From NCBI RefSeq assembly GCF_001590865.1, contig NZ_BBUY01000020.1, forward strand, positions 17,356 through 81,355: a DNA stretch of 64,000 nucleotides, given 5' to 3'. Origin of the DNA: Streptomyces sp. NBRC 110611. GTDB taxonomy: Bacteria; Actinomycetota; Actinomycetes; Streptomycetales; Streptomycetaceae. The first letter of the stretch is position 1; each line of letters opens with the position of its first letter. The notes beneath the pieces are model-generated. The model saw nothing but the letters and a program-made list of their open reading frames with translations, searched no databases and had not been told where the DNA came from. Of this stretch, positions 15,386 through 25,117 are shown one piece after another. A program made the translations under genes and the position numbers.

Positions 15386-17029
15386 ATGAGGAGCATGACG
15401 AACCGGAGCATCGCCGTACTGGTCACCGCCCTGGTCGCGGGGAGCCTGGTGACCGGCGCACCGCATCCGCGCGCGGCAGCCGTGGCGGCCGGCGCCGGCA
15501 GCGCGCCGCCACCGACTTCCCCCCCGGAACTCGGCGTCGATCTCGACACGGTGACGATCCCGGAGTTACAGGCACGCATGGCGGACGGCTCGCTGACCTC
15601 GTCGGCACTGACCGCCGCCTACCTGCGCCGGATCAGGACCATCGACCCCGGGATCCACGCGGTGCTGCGCACCGACCCGACGGCGCCACGCCAGGCGGCC
15701 GCCAGCGACGCCCGGCACCGGCAGGGCGACACCCGCGGCCCGCTCGACGGTATACCCGTCCTGCTCAAGGACAACGTGAACACCCGCGACCTGCCGACGA
15801 CGGCCGGGTCGACGGCACTGGCCGGCGCCCCGCCGCACACCGACGCCGCCCTGGTGACCCGGCTGCGGGACGCGGGGGCGGTGGTCCTCGGCAAGACCAA
15901 TATGTCCGAGTGGGCGAACTTCCGTGCGGCGAAGCCGACATCAGGGTGGTCGGCGGTGGGCGGACAGACCCACAACCCGTACGTCCTGGACCGGAATCCG
16001 TGCGGGTCCTCCTCCGGTTCGGCCGCCGCGGTCGCCGCCTCGTTGGCGCAGGTGGCGATCGGCACCGAGACGGACGGCTCCATCGTGTGCCCGGCCGGGA
16101 TGAACGGGGTGGTGGGCCACAAACCCGGCCTCGGCCTCGTCAGCCAGGCCGGTGTGGTGCCGGTCTCCGCCGAGCAGGACACCGCGGGGCCCATGGCGCG
16201 CAGTGTGACCGACGCCGCGCTCACCCTGGCGGTGCTCAGCGGTACGTCACGTCGCGGTGGCTCCGGCGGCCCCGACGGCGGCCCCGACGGCATCGGCGCG
16301 CCGGCCGGCCTCCCGGACGCTCCGGCGCCCTCCGGCGGGCTGCGCGGCAAGAGGGTCGGTCTGTGGCGGCTGCCGTCGCTCGGGCCGGCGGTGGACGCCC
16401 TGATGTCCCGTATCGCGGAGCGACTGCGTACCGCGGGAGCCGAGGTCGTCGAGGTGACGCTCCCGCACCAGAAACGGCTCGCCGCACTCGAATTCCCCGC
16501 GCTGCTCAGTGAGTTCCAGCGGGACATCAACGCCTACCTCGCCACCCGCGAGGGGCCGCGGAGCCTCGCCGAGCTGGTCGAGTTCAACCGTACCCACCCG
16601 GCGGAACGGACCTGCTTCGCCGGCCAGGAGCTGTTCGAGCAGGCCCTGGCCGCGCCGCCCACCACCGACCCCCGGTACCGGGCCAGGCGCGCCGAGCTGA
16701 CGTACCTCGCCCGGCGCTCCATCGACGCCACCCTGGCCACCCATCGGCTGGACGCCATCGCCGCGCCGGCGAACCCGCCCGCCTGGACGACCGACTGCGC
16801 GCGTGGCGACAACGACGTGATCCCGTCCTCCACCCCCGCGGCCGCCGCGGGATACCCGTCGTTGTCGGTCCCCGCCGGGTTCGTGCACGAGCTGCCCGTC
16901 GGCCTGCTGCTGATGGCCGGTGACCGCCGGGACGCCGAGCTGCTGTCGCTGGGGGCCGCGGTGGAGCACCGGCTGGCCGCCCGGCGGGCACCGCGCTACC
17001 TGCCGTCGGTGGGGCCCGACGGCTCGTGA
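15386..17029 (+). CDS. Secreted amidase (amidase-signature family)
   Basis: 547 aa from ATG 15386, with a Sec-type signal (IAVLVTALVAGSLVTGAPHP) and Ala-rich cleavage region. The amidase-signature triad is visible: Lys128 in GIPVLLKDNVNTR, the cis-Ser in NPCGSSSGSAAAV (about 208-210) and nucleophile Ser232 in GTETDGSIVCPAGMNG. An acidic/Gly-rich insert near 285-305 (SGGPDGGPDGIGAPAG) is a likely surface loop. It should hydrolyse amide bonds outside the cell; the substrate is unknown. It converges with rtcB across a repeat-bearing 99-bp gap. Confidence 0.9.
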   Translation: MRSMTNRSIAVLVTALVAGSLVTGAPHPRAAAVAAGAGSAPPPTSPPELGVDLDTVTIPELQARMADGSLTSSALTAAYLRRIRTIDPGIHAVLRTDPTAPRQAAASDARHRQGDTRGPLDGIPVLLKDNVNTRDLPTTAGSTALAGAPPHTDAALVTRLRDAGAVVLGKTNMSEWANFRAAKPTSGWSAVGGQTHNPYVLDRNPCGSSSGSAAAVAASLAQVAIGTETDGSIVCPAGMNGVVGHKPGLGLVSQAGVVPVSAEQDTAGPMARSVTDAALTLAVLSGTSRRGGSGGPDGGPDGIGAPAGLPDAPAPSGGLRGKRVGLWRLPSLGPAVDALMSRIAERLRTAGAEVVEVTLPHQKRLAALEFPALLSEFQRDINAYLATREGPRSLAELVEFNRTHPAERTCFAGQELFEQALAAPPTTDPRYRARRAELTYLARRSIDATLATHRLDAIAAPANPPAWTTDCARGDNDVIPSSTPAAAAGYPSLSVPAGFVHELPVGLLLMAGDRRDAELLSLGAAVEHRLAARRAPRYLPSVGPDGS

Positions 17030-17080
17030 CCGCCGGAACGTGACCGGCGGCACGTGACCGATGCCGCGTGACCGCCGGCC
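17025..17080. repeat. Four 14-bp tandem repeats (CGTGACCG...)
   Basis: Copies start at 17025, 17039, 17053 and 17067; each begins CGTGACCG and differs in the last six bases. The first copy contains the amidase stop codon. Located between convergent amidase and rtcB genes. Confidence 0.75.
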
Positions 17081-17128
17081 GCACGGCCGGGCACGGCCGC
17101 GGCCGCCTCGCGGCCCGGCCCGGTCGCG

Positions 17129-18553
17129 TCATCCCTTGAGCACGCCCAGGGGCACGAGGCGTGCGACGAGGTGCCCGAGGCCGTTGTGCTCACCGGCGCT
17201 GACCACGGCGTCGACGTCCTTGTACGCCTCGGGCGCCTCCTCCTTCACGCTCCGCCAGGACGTCGGCCGTACCGTGACCCCGGCGTCGGCGAGCTCGGTG
17301 CGCAGCCGCCCCGAGGTGACCTCCCGCAGGGCGCGGTGGCGGCTCCATACCCGCCCGGCGCCGTGGCAGCAGGAGTCGAACGCCTCATTGTCCCTGACCC
17401 CGGTCAGGACGTACGAGGCGGTGCCCATCGTGCCGGGGACGAAGACCGGCTGGCCCACGGCCGCCAGATCCCCGGGGAGGTCGGGATGGCCGGGCGGCAG
17501 GGCGCGGGTGGCGCCCTTGCGGTGCACACACAGGGTCTTGCGGGCCCCGTCCGCCGGGTGGCTCTCCAGTTTGGCGAGGTTGTGCGAGACGTCGTAGACC
17601 AGGGCCAGATCGGTGCCGGTCACCGCCCGGAAGACGCGTCGTGCGGCATCGGAGAGCCACTGGCGGTTGGCCCTGGCGTAGTTGGCGGCGGCCGCCATCG
17701 CCGCGAGGTAGTCCTGCCCCTCCGGGGAGTCGACCGGTGCGCAGGCGAGCTGCGGGTCGGGCACCGAGATGCCGTAGCGGCGCCGTACGGAGTCCATCCG
17801 TCCGACGTGATCGCTGCAGATCTGGTGGCCCAGGCCGCGCGAGCCGCAGTGGATCATGACGCAGACCTGGCCGGCGGCGAGGCCGAACGTCCGCGCGCAC
17901 GGCTCGTCCATGACCGTGTCGACGGCCTGGACCTCCAGGAAGTGGTTGGCCGACCCCAGACTGCCGACCTGCCAGGTGCCCCGTTCCAGAGCGCGCTCGG
18001 AGATCTGGGAGATGTCGGCGTCGTCCACCACTCCGTGGTCTTCGCACCGGTCCAGATCGCGCGGGACCCCGTGACCCTGGCCGACGACGTAGCGGGCGCC
18101 GCCCAGCAGGACCTCGTAGAGCTCATCGCGGTCATGCGGCCGCCACAGGCTGCCGCGTCCCAGGCCGCGGGGGATCACCCGGTCGAGCCGGTCCATCAGG
18201 ACGGGCAGGTGGGGCAGCAACGCGGCGCGGTCCAGGTCCGCGGTCAGCAGCCGCACCCCGCAGGAGATGTCGAAGCCGACGCCCCCGGGGGAGACCACAC
18301 CGCCGGCGGAGACGTCGGTCGCCGCCACCCCGCCGATCGGGAAGCCGTAACCCCAGTGCAGGTCGGGCATGGCGTACGAGGCCCGCACGATGCCGGTCAA
18401 GGTGGCGACGTTCGCCACCTGCTCCAGCGTTCTGTCGCCGGGCTCGGACGGCAGCAGCTCCCGCGGAGCGAAGGCCACTCCCGGTACCCGCATCCCGTTC
18501 GTCGGCTCGATGCGGAACCGCCAGGGCCCCTCCTCGATGAGACGGATGTGCAT
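17129..18553 (-). CDS. rtcB: RtcB RNA-splicing ligase
   Basis: 474 aa from ATG 18553, with GGGAGGAGCGGCTCC upstream; a longer frame to 18679 lacks support. RtcB motifs occur in order: GGVGFDISCGVRLL with metal ligand Cys98, GSLGSANHFLEVQ (His204), VCVMIHCGSRGLGHQ (His235), YDVSHNLAK (His324), CVHRKGATRALPPGHP, and the guanylylated histidine in DSCCHGAGRVWS (His398). It joins 2',3'-cyclic phosphate and 5'-OH RNA ends using GTP and Mn2+, acting in RNA repair. No archease gene is adjacent. Confidence 0.95.
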   Translation of the reverse strand: MHIRLIEEGPWRFRIEPTNGMRVPGVAFAPRELLPSEPGDRTLEQVANVATLTGIVRASYAMPDLHWGYGFPIGGVAATDVSAGGVVSPGGVGFDISCGVRLLTADLDRAALLPHLPVLMDRLDRVIPRGLGRGSLWRPHDRDELYEVLLGGARYVVGQGHGVPRDLDRCEDHGVVDDADISQISERALERGTWQVGSLGSANHFLEVQAVDTVMDEPCARTFGLAAGQVCVMIHCGSRGLGHQICSDHVGRMDSVRRRYGISVPDPQLACAPVDSPEGQDYLAAMAAAANYARANRQWLSDAARRVFRAVTGTDLALVYDVSHNLAKLESHPADGARKTLCVHRKGATRALPPGHPDLPGDLAAVGQPVFVPGTMGTASYVLTGVRDNEAFDSCCHGAGRVWSRHRALREVTSGRLRTELADAGVTVRPTSWRSVKEEAPEAYKDVDAVVSAGEHNGLGHLVARLVPLGVLKG

Positions 18554-18724
18554 GGAGCCGCTCCTCCCTGCACCCGAGGACGCCGCCCGGGGCACACCAC
18601 ACCTGCCCCACCTCCCAGTCAACGCCGGCGGGGACCCCGGCGCCACCTCTGGGCGGGCCGCGCCGGCGACGACGGTCACCCGCCGGGCGGGACGAGGCGA
18701 GTGAAGCCCGCTTCCCGGACGGGC

Positions 18725-20569
18725 TCAGCCCCGTATCTCGAACGGGCTCGGAACCGGGAAGTACCCCTCGAGGAAGGGCGATATCAGCGCGTCCGTGCGG
18801 GCCAGGTCCCCCTCGGTGGAGACCGTGTCGTTGATGCAGAACACGTCCATGTCCCGGTTGGCCAGCAGCCGGTTGAGGCGGCGCGAGGTGTTCGGATGTG
18901 CCAGGTCCATGTAGACGTAGCGCATGTCCGACGGTATGGCCCGGCCCTGGTGGTAGGCGTAGTAGTGGTGCAGTGACGAGGCGACGGACAGGTCCCCCGG
19001 GCTGCGGAAACGGGCGGCGGCCGTGGCCCGGTGACGTTCGGCGTAGCGCTCCTCCAGCTCGGCCAGCACACTGCGGCGCAGGGCGTGCGGCACATGCCGC
19101 ATCTTCTGGGTGAGCGTCGTGGAGAAACCTTCCTCCATCAGCACCCGGTTGTTCTTCGCGGCGGCGGCGACGGGCGGGTCGGCCGGGTTGTGCTCGCCGA
19201 GCGGAACCAGCGCCGGGGACAGGAAGAACTTCGTCAGCCCATTGGAGAGGAAGAACGTCTGCGGGGTCAGCGGGCTGCCGAGAAAGACGTCGTCGTTGAA
19301 GTAGAGGAAGTGCTCCGACAGGCCGTCGATGTGGTGCAACTGGCTCTCGATGGCATGGGAGTTGAAGGTCGGGAGCACGCTCGGGTCGGAGAAGATCTCC
19401 TTGTGGTTGACCACCCGGATTCCGGGATGGCCGGTGTCCAGCCAGTCGGGGGTCTGGTCGTCGGTGACGAGGTAGACGGTGCGCACCCAGGGGGCGTACT
19501 GGTGGATCGAGCGCAGCGAGTACTTGAGCTCGTCCCGGCTGAGGTAGCGCGCGGCGTTGGTGGCCTCCTCGTGGTGGGCGCGGGGCCCGCCGGCCTCCTC
19601 CAGCGCCTCGGCCCGGCGCCGCGCCCAGGCGGGGTCGCTGCCGTCGACCCAGGTGTAGACGACATCGACGGGGAAGGGGATGTCCTGCGGCAGTCGGAGG
19701 GTGAACTCGGGGCGGGTGCGGACGGTGCGGCGCGCCCGCGCGGATCCCCCGGTCCCGGTCCGGCCGCGGTCTCCGGCGTGCCCGAGCGGACCGACGAAGA
19801 GCTCGACGGGGGCCTCCGCCGCCGGTGCGTCCGCCGCCACCTCCGCGGTGACGTGGTTGCGGTGCGGGGCGACGAGCACCGGCCCGTCCGGGCCCTCCGC
19901 ACGGGACCAGTACTGGATGTCGCAGCCGTGCTCCTGGCCGAGCACCAGGGAGCCGTCGCCGTCGCGAGGGGTGCGGAACCAGGTGACCCGGATGACCGGA
20001 GCCTTCGCGACCTGGCGCCAGGAAGCGGAGACGAAGCCCGGGAGAGGCTGCCCGGGCTCCTTGTCGCGGTTCACGGTGGCGACATAGCCGGGAATCTGCG
20101 CGCAGACGGCGGCCAGTACCCGCTGGACCTTCTGGCGGTCGGCGGCCGCGACGGCGACGATGGGGGCGGCTCCCGGCTCGCCGCGGACGCAGAAGTAGTC
20201 GATGCGGGCGTTCTCGAGAGCGGTGCAGACGAGGGCCAGGGCGTCGGTGCGCGCTCCGTGGAGCGTGGGCGCGGGGTCGGCCAGGGCGATCTGGGCCCTG
20301 CCGTCGACCAGGACGACGCGCGGCAGGGCCCGGTCGAGGTGCCGGGCGTAGCGGCGCTGGAGCCTCTTGCCGCGCAGCCGCTGCCGCCGCTGCTGGAAGT
20401 CCAGGCTCTCGGCCATGTGCTGCATGAGAGCGCCACGGGTCTCCACGGACACCCGCCCCGCGATCGCCCGGCGAGCGCTCTCGGGGAGCAGTCGGCGGTA
20501 CGCCTTGACCAGGCCGGACTTCTCCGGGTTGGCCCGCTGGGCGGAGGCAGAGGCCTGCTCCGTTGTCAT
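18725..20569 (-). CDS. Stealth family phosphotransferase
   Basis: 614 aa from ATG 20569. Residues 1-290 are a variable N-terminal region. Four Stealth blocks follow: FPVDVVYTWVDGSDPAW (about 300), RDELKYSLRSIHQYAPWVRT (about 343) with TVYLVTDDQTPDWLDT, HAIESQLHHIDGLSEHFLYF then NDDVFLG (about 424), and SSLHHYYAYHQG with DMDVFCINDT near 575. Stealth enzymes transfer hexose-1-phosphate to build phosphodiester-linked surface polysaccharides. It is divergent from a second Stealth gene, with which it shares long near-identical blocks. The likely role is extracellular glycopolymer synthesis from the cytoplasmic face. Confidence 0.92.
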   Translation of the reverse strand: MTTEQASASAQRANPEKSGLVKAYRRLLPESARRAIAGRVSVETRGALMQHMAESLDFQQRRQRLRGKRLQRRYARHLDRALPRVVLVDGRAQIALADPAPTLHGARTDALALVCTALENARIDYFCVRGEPGAAPIVAVAAADRQKVQRVLAAVCAQIPGYVATVNRDKEPGQPLPGFVSASWRQVAKAPVIRVTWFRTPRDGDGSLVLGQEHGCDIQYWSRAEGPDGPVLVAPHRNHVTAEVAADAPAAEAPVELFVGPLGHAGDRGRTGTGGSARARRTVRTRPEFTLRLPQDIPFPVDVVYTWVDGSDPAWARRRAEALEEAGGPRAHHEEATNAARYLSRDELKYSLRSIHQYAPWVRTVYLVTDDQTPDWLDTGHPGIRVVNHKEIFSDPSVLPTFNSHAIESQLHHIDGLSEHFLYFNDDVFLGSPLTPQTFFLSNGLTKFFLSPALVPLGEHNPADPPVAAAAKNNRVLMEEGFSTTLTQKMRHVPHALRRSVLAELEERYAERHRATAAARFRSPGDLSVASSLHHYYAYHQGRAIPSDMRYVYMDLAHPNTSRRLNRLLANRDMDVFCINDTVSTEGDLARTDALISPFLEGYFPVPSPFEIRG

Positions 20570-21151
20570 GTTCGCAAACTCTCGGTTGTCGATCCCCACT
20601 GGTGCAGCGCTCGCGGCGCGGTGGCCGCCCGGGCACGAGGCGGCTTGCGCCGTTTTCCCTCCCCCCTGCGGTCGGCAGCGCGCTCCGGGGTTCCCCGCAC
20701 GCTCCCGACGGGCGCTTGCTCGTCCACGGGCGCGCAGCAAGAAACACGCCGGCAAACAAAGCATGAACTATCTATCAGAGGTCATGAATTCGGGCAATCC
20801 GCTTTGTGGCGGTGACGAGCGGAGGAATCGGGGCCGGGGAGGCCGTACCGGGCGCACCCGACGGACGCGGTTCCCGCGCGAGGACACCGCGTTGCCGCGC
20901 GGGACGACCGGACGGGCACCCGTGGGGAGACCTCTCCCCGTGCCCCGCGGATGTGGGAAATATCATGGTCATCTTCCGTAAATTGCCTGTTCATCGCCCA
21001 CACCGTGACTCTTCCCGCAGGCTGCGGCACTCCTCCGCTTGGGAGCCGTTTACGCTGTTTGGGTGCATATCCAGACCACGACTTCCGGGAATCGGCGCAG
21101 CTCGCGCGCCGATTCCCCCCGCACGACCGCGTTCAGCGGCGGGGCGGCCCG
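20570..21151. other. Divergent intergenic region of the surface-glycan locus
   Basis: 582 bp separate the reverse Stealth gene and the forward hypothetical. It contains a comparatively AT-rich patch at about 20745-20800 (AAACAAAGCATGAACTATCT) and another near 20950-21000, fitting promoters in both directions. No gene or clear operator was recognised. Forward frames starting at 20806 or 20951 overlap it but lack a supported start. Confidence 0.4.
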
Positions 21152-22192
21152 GTGACCGCGCCCCGGCACGCCCTGCGCGTGATCAAGAAGTCCGCGCGTA
21201 TCGCGTTGCGGAGGAGCCCGGTCCGGAAGGTCGGCAGCAAGGTCCGGCGCCGCGTCATCACCGTGAGCGCGAGCGGCCGCGACACGCTCGTCGACTCCGT
21301 GTTCATGCCGGCCGCGCACGGCTCGGCGGCCCGCGTCCGGTACGCCGGCGTGCTCGACGGCCACACCCTCAACCTGCACGCCGTACTGCCCGACGGGGCG
21401 GCGGACACCGCCGTCCCCGCCTCCCTGGTCTTCGTCAACGGCGAGCAGCGGGTACGGGCCGAGGCCCGGCTGCACCGCGACGGCGGCGGCCGGCTGTGCG
21501 CGAGCGCGACCGTGCTGCTCGGCGCGGACATCGGCGGCCTCCCCGTCACCGCGGGACGCTGGCGGCTGGCCCTGGAACTGGCCGCCTCCCCGGCCACCAC
21601 CCGTCTGCGCCTGCTCGGCGACGGATCCCCCGCCTTCGCGGGACCCACCCGCGCCCGGACCACCTGCCCGCGCACCGGCCGCCGCCACCGCCTCGGGATC
21701 TCCCCGTCCGGCCAGCTGCGCCTGACCGTCGCCCCGCCGCGGCCCAGGGCCGAGGTGCTGCGGATCGAGCACTCCTTCACCGGCGCGAGCGTGCTGTTCG
21801 CCACGTACGGGCCCACGGGTCAGGGCCCCGGCGACAGCGGCCCGGAGCCCGTCGTGGAGCTGGTCGAGCAGGAACGGCGGCTGGTCCGGCGGCACGCGGC
21901 CGAACCCCTGCCCGGCGACGACGGGGCGTGGCGGGTGACCGTGCCGCTCGCGACGATGCTGGACACCTCCGCCCGCCAGGTCTGGTCGTTCCGCCTCCCC
22001 CGCCCGTCCGGCGGCAGGCCGCTGGACATCGGACTGCGCGAGCACGACCTGCGCGCACCGCGCAGGGTGCTCACTCCGCCCCGGTTCACCGTGCGCGCGG
22101 CGGACGGCACCTTCGTCGTCGTCAAACCCCAGTACACCCGCCGCGGCACACTCCAGCTGGTCTGCACCCCACGCGAGACCAGCGCCCGCTGA
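21152..22192 (+). CDS. Hypothetical protein of the surface-glycan locus
   Basis: 346 aa from GTG 21152, with GGCGGGGCGGCCC upstream; an ATG at 20951 would add an implausible Cys/Trp-rich stretch. The N-terminus is strongly basic (RHALRVIKKSARIALRRSPV), and the rest is rich in beta-type sequence with repeated VRYAGVLDGHTLNLHAVLP-like segments and no membrane helix. It looks like a beta-sandwich protein. Similar-looking proteins occur beside glycosyltransferase and Stealth genes in actinomycetes, but I cannot name a family. The GT-Stealth gene starts 47 bases after its stop, so an operon is likely. Confidence 0.7.
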   Translation: MTAPRHALRVIKKSARIALRRSPVRKVGSKVRRRVITVSASGRDTLVDSVFMPAAHGSAARVRYAGVLDGHTLNLHAVLPDGAADTAVPASLVFVNGEQRVRAEARLHRDGGGRLCASATVLLGADIGGLPVTAGRWRLALELAASPATTRLRLLGDGSPAFAGPTRARTTCPRTGRRHRLGISPSGQLRLTVAPPRPRAEVLRIEHSFTGASVLFATYGPTGQGPGDSGPEPVVELVEQERRLVRRHAAEPLPGDDGAWRVTVPLATMLDTSARQVWSFRLPRPSGGRPLDIGLREHDLRAPRRVLTPPRFTVRAADGTFVVVKPQYTRRGTLQLVCTPRETSAR

Positions 22193-22239
22193 CCCACAGT
22201 CCCGCCGTCCGGACCGCCGCACACCACTGAAGGCCACCC

Positions 22240-25113
22240 GTGAAAATCACTTTCCTGCTGACCTCCGCCGACACGATGGGCGGTACGGAACGCGCCACCA
22301 TGACGCTCGCCGAGCTGCTCGCCCGGCAGCACGAGGTGGAGATCCTCGGCGTCTTCCGTACGCGGGGCGAGTCGTTCTTCGACAGCGGCTCGGTGCGCGT
22401 ACGCCACCTCGTGGACACCCGCGGCGGCCAGCAGCGTCCGCACGGCGCTCAGGCCGGCGGCGGCGACCTGGCGGCGGCCTACCGCCGCCTGGCGGACGCC
22501 CCCAGCGAGCTGGTGCGCCCCGAGTGGGAGTCCGCCTTCAACCGGCTCTCCGACCTCGAACTCACCGAGGCCCTCCGTACGACCGACACGGACGTACTGG
22601 TCTCCACCACCCCGGCGCTGCTCGCCTACATGGCGCAGCTCGCCCCCTCGCACGTCCTCACGGTCCACCTCGACCACCGGGTGTCGGAGCTGCGCGGTCC
22701 CTCCGGTGAGCCGCTGCGGATGTACACCTCCGCCATCGACGCGCTGGTCTCGCTCACCGGGCGCACCCAGGACTGGTTCGCGGAGACGCTCGGCGCCTGC
22801 GCGCCCCGGCTGGCCACGATCGGCAACTCGCTGCCCGACGGCTTCCGGCCGCGCTCCACCCTGGAGAGCCGGACCGTGGTGCTGGGTGCGCGGCTGGCCG
22901 CCGAGAAGCAGATCGAGCACGCGATACGCGCGTTCGCCACCGTCGCCGCCGACCGCCCCCGCTGGAACCTGCGGGTCCTCGGCGACGGTCCGCGCATGCG
23001 GCCGCTGAAGAACCTCGCGGGCCAGCTGGGCGTCGCCGACCAGGTGCAGCTCGTCGGCAGTACCCCCCACATGCCCGAGGAGTGGGCCAAGGCGTCCATC
23101 GCGATGCTCACCTCGCGAGTCGAGGCGTTCGGGCTGGTGCTGGTCGAGGCGCAGGCGGCCGGCGTACCGGTCGTCGCGTACGACTGCCCCAACGGCCCCG
23201 GCGAGATCCTCACCGACGGCGAGGACGGCATCCTCGTCCCGCTGGGTGACGAGGGCGAGCTGGCGGGTGCCCTGGCCCGGCTGATGGACGACGACGCCCT
23301 GCGCAGGGAGATGGGCGCGGCCGCGCTCAAGACCTCCGCGCAGTTCACCGATGGCGAGGTGACCCAGAAGTGGCACCGGCTGCTCGACGAGCTGGCCGCC
23401 CACCGTGCGAGCGGTGAGCGGGACGCCGCCAAGGCCCGGCGCCGGCTGCTGCAGGCCGCGGCCGACGCGGAGGGGGGCATCGCGAGCGCCGCTGTCCCCC
23501 GGGGCATCGACCGGGCACAGTCCGATGTGGCCCACAAGGCGCACGAGGTCCGGATCGAGGCGGCCCGCCCGGACGTCCGGCGGGCCGGCGGCCAGCTCGC
23601 CCTGGTCCGCGAGGACACCACGCCGTTCGAGGTGATGCGGGACAACCTCGACCTCGCGGTGGACGTGCTGGAGTCGCTGGACGTCCACCACCTGCTCACC
23701 CGTACCACCCGGCTGCGGCACACCGTCGTGGTGGACGGCGAGCGGCGCGACGCGTTCCTGTCGGCGTGCGCCGAGCGGTACCACGACGAGCCGGTCTACA
23801 TCGCCATGCTCAACGAGCGCGGTTCGGTGCTGCGCACCGTCCTCGCCGCGCTCGTCGACCCCGCGCTGGTGCCGTCCAGTTGTACCGGCCTGCGGGTCTT
23901 CCGCCCCGTGGTCACCGGCGGTGGCCAGCTGCGCGTCAGCGGCGTCTACGGCTGTGACGTGATGTTCTGGCACGACACCCCGGAGGACGAGGAGAGCGTC
24001 ACCGTCTCCGGCGGCACCCGCTACGGCGCCACCCTGCCCCGCACCGAGCTGGCCCGGTCCGCCCGCACGAGCATCGGCGGACGCGCGTACCGCACTGTGG
24101 AGGCGTACACCAGGACGTTCGTCGACGAGGTCGACTTCCCCATCGACGTCGTCTACACCTGGGTGGACGGCACGGACCCCGAGTGGCTGGCGCGCAAGGA
24201 GAAGGTGCAGGCGGAACACGGCATGCTCGCGGCCGAGTCCGCCGGCAGCGCCGCGCGCTTCCGCAGCCGTGACGAACTGCGCTACTCGCTGCGCTCGCTG
24301 GACATGCACGCACCGTGGGTGCGCAACATCTACCTCGTCACCGACGACCAGACCCCCGACTGGCTGGACACCGACCACCCGCGGGTGCGCGTGGTCAGCC
24401 ACCGGGAGATCTTCGGCGACACGGGACGACTGCCCTCGTTCAACTCGCACGCGATCGAGAGCCGGCTGCACCGTATCGAGGGCCTGTCGGAGCACTTCCT
24501 GTACTTCAACGACGATGTGTTCGTCGGCCGCCCGATGAGGCCCGAGACCTTCTTCCACGGCAGCGGCGCGAGCAAGTGCTTCCCGTCGCCCACCACCGTG
24601 CCGGCCGGCGACCCGTCGCAGGACAGCGACCTCGTCTTCGCCGCCGCGAAGAACAACCGGGCCCTGATCGAGAGGGAGTTCGGCAAGGTCCTCGCCAACA
24701 CCTTCCTGCACGCGCCGCATCCGCTGCGCCGCAGCGTGCTCCAGGAGATCGAGGAACGCTTCCCGGAGGAGACGGCGCGCACCGCGGCGGCCCAGTTCCG
24801 CGAGCGCGGCGACCTGGCGATCCCCTCGTCGCTGCACCACTGGTACGGGCTCTTCACCGGGCGCACCATGCCCGGCGGCATCAGCTCGGCATTCGTCAAC
24901 GTCGGCCTGCGCGACCACCACGTCCGGCTGCACCGGCTGCTCGCGACGCGCTCCCACGACGTGTTCTGCATCAACGACTACCACGACGGTGATGTGCCGG
25001 AGCAGGAGCAGGCCGACGCGCTCGCCGTCTTCCTGGCGGGCTACTTCCCGGTGGCGTCGCAGTTCGAGAAGGGCTCGGCGCGCAACGCCCGGTACGCGCG
25101 CCAGGAGGGCTGA
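22240..25113 (+). CDS. Fused GT4 glycosyltransferase and Stealth phosphotransferase
   Basis: 957 aa from ATG 22240. Residues 1-395 form a GT-B family 4 glycosyltransferase: MKITFLLTSADTMGGTERAT, VVLGARLAAEKQIEHAIRAF, LRVLGDGPRMRPLKNLAGQL, and the nucleotide-sugar site VEAFGLVLVEAQAAGVPVVA. A basic/Ala-rich linker of about 60 residues precedes the Stealth region: FPIDVVYTWVDGTDPEW (about 636), RDELRYSLRSLDMHAPWVRN (about 676), HAIESRLHRIEGLSEHFLYF then NDDVFVG (about 756), and DVFCINDY (about 906). One polypeptide probably adds a sugar and then a sugar-phosphate to a growing surface glycopolymer. The PIG-L gene begins 4 bases after its stop. Confidence 0.93.
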   Translation: MKITFLLTSADTMGGTERATMTLAELLARQHEVEILGVFRTRGESFFDSGSVRVRHLVDTRGGQQRPHGAQAGGGDLAAAYRRLADAPSELVRPEWESAFNRLSDLELTEALRTTDTDVLVSTTPALLAYMAQLAPSHVLTVHLDHRVSELRGPSGEPLRMYTSAIDALVSLTGRTQDWFAETLGACAPRLATIGNSLPDGFRPRSTLESRTVVLGARLAAEKQIEHAIRAFATVAADRPRWNLRVLGDGPRMRPLKNLAGQLGVADQVQLVGSTPHMPEEWAKASIAMLTSRVEAFGLVLVEAQAAGVPVVAYDCPNGPGEILTDGEDGILVPLGDEGELAGALARLMDDDALRREMGAAALKTSAQFTDGEVTQKWHRLLDELAAHRASGERDAAKARRRLLQAAADAEGGIASAAVPRGIDRAQSDVAHKAHEVRIEAARPDVRRAGGQLALVREDTTPFEVMRDNLDLAVDVLESLDVHHLLTRTTRLRHTVVVDGERRDAFLSACAERYHDEPVYIAMLNERGSVLRTVLAALVDPALVPSSCTGLRVFRPVVTGGGQLRVSGVYGCDVMFWHDTPEDEESVTVSGGTRYGATLPRTELARSARTSIGGRAYRTVEAYTRTFVDEVDFPIDVVYTWVDGTDPEWLARKEKVQAEHGMLAAESAGSAARFRSRDELRYSLRSLDMHAPWVRNIYLVTDDQTPDWLDTDHPRVRVVSHREIFGDTGRLPSFNSHAIESRLHRIEGLSEHFLYFNDDVFVGRPMRPETFFHGSGASKCFPSPTTVPAGDPSQDSDLVFAAAKNNRALIEREFGKVLANTFLHAPHPLRRSVLQEIEERFPEETARTAAAQFRERGDLAIPSSLHHWYGLFTGRTMPGGISSAFVNVGLRDHHVRLHRLLATRSHDVFCINDYHDGDVPEQEQADALAVFLAGYFPVASQFEKGSARNARYARQEG

Positions 25114-25117
25114 CGCG

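Noticed and set aside
13358..15466. Reverse frame of 702 codons opposite the FAD oxidoreductase
   Set aside because: No motifs; antisense to a complete flavoprotein gene with a Tat signal.
18132..20759. Reverse frame of 875 codons overlapping RtcB and Stealth genes
   Set aside because: Arg/Pro-rich, spans two real genes in another frame; shadow only.
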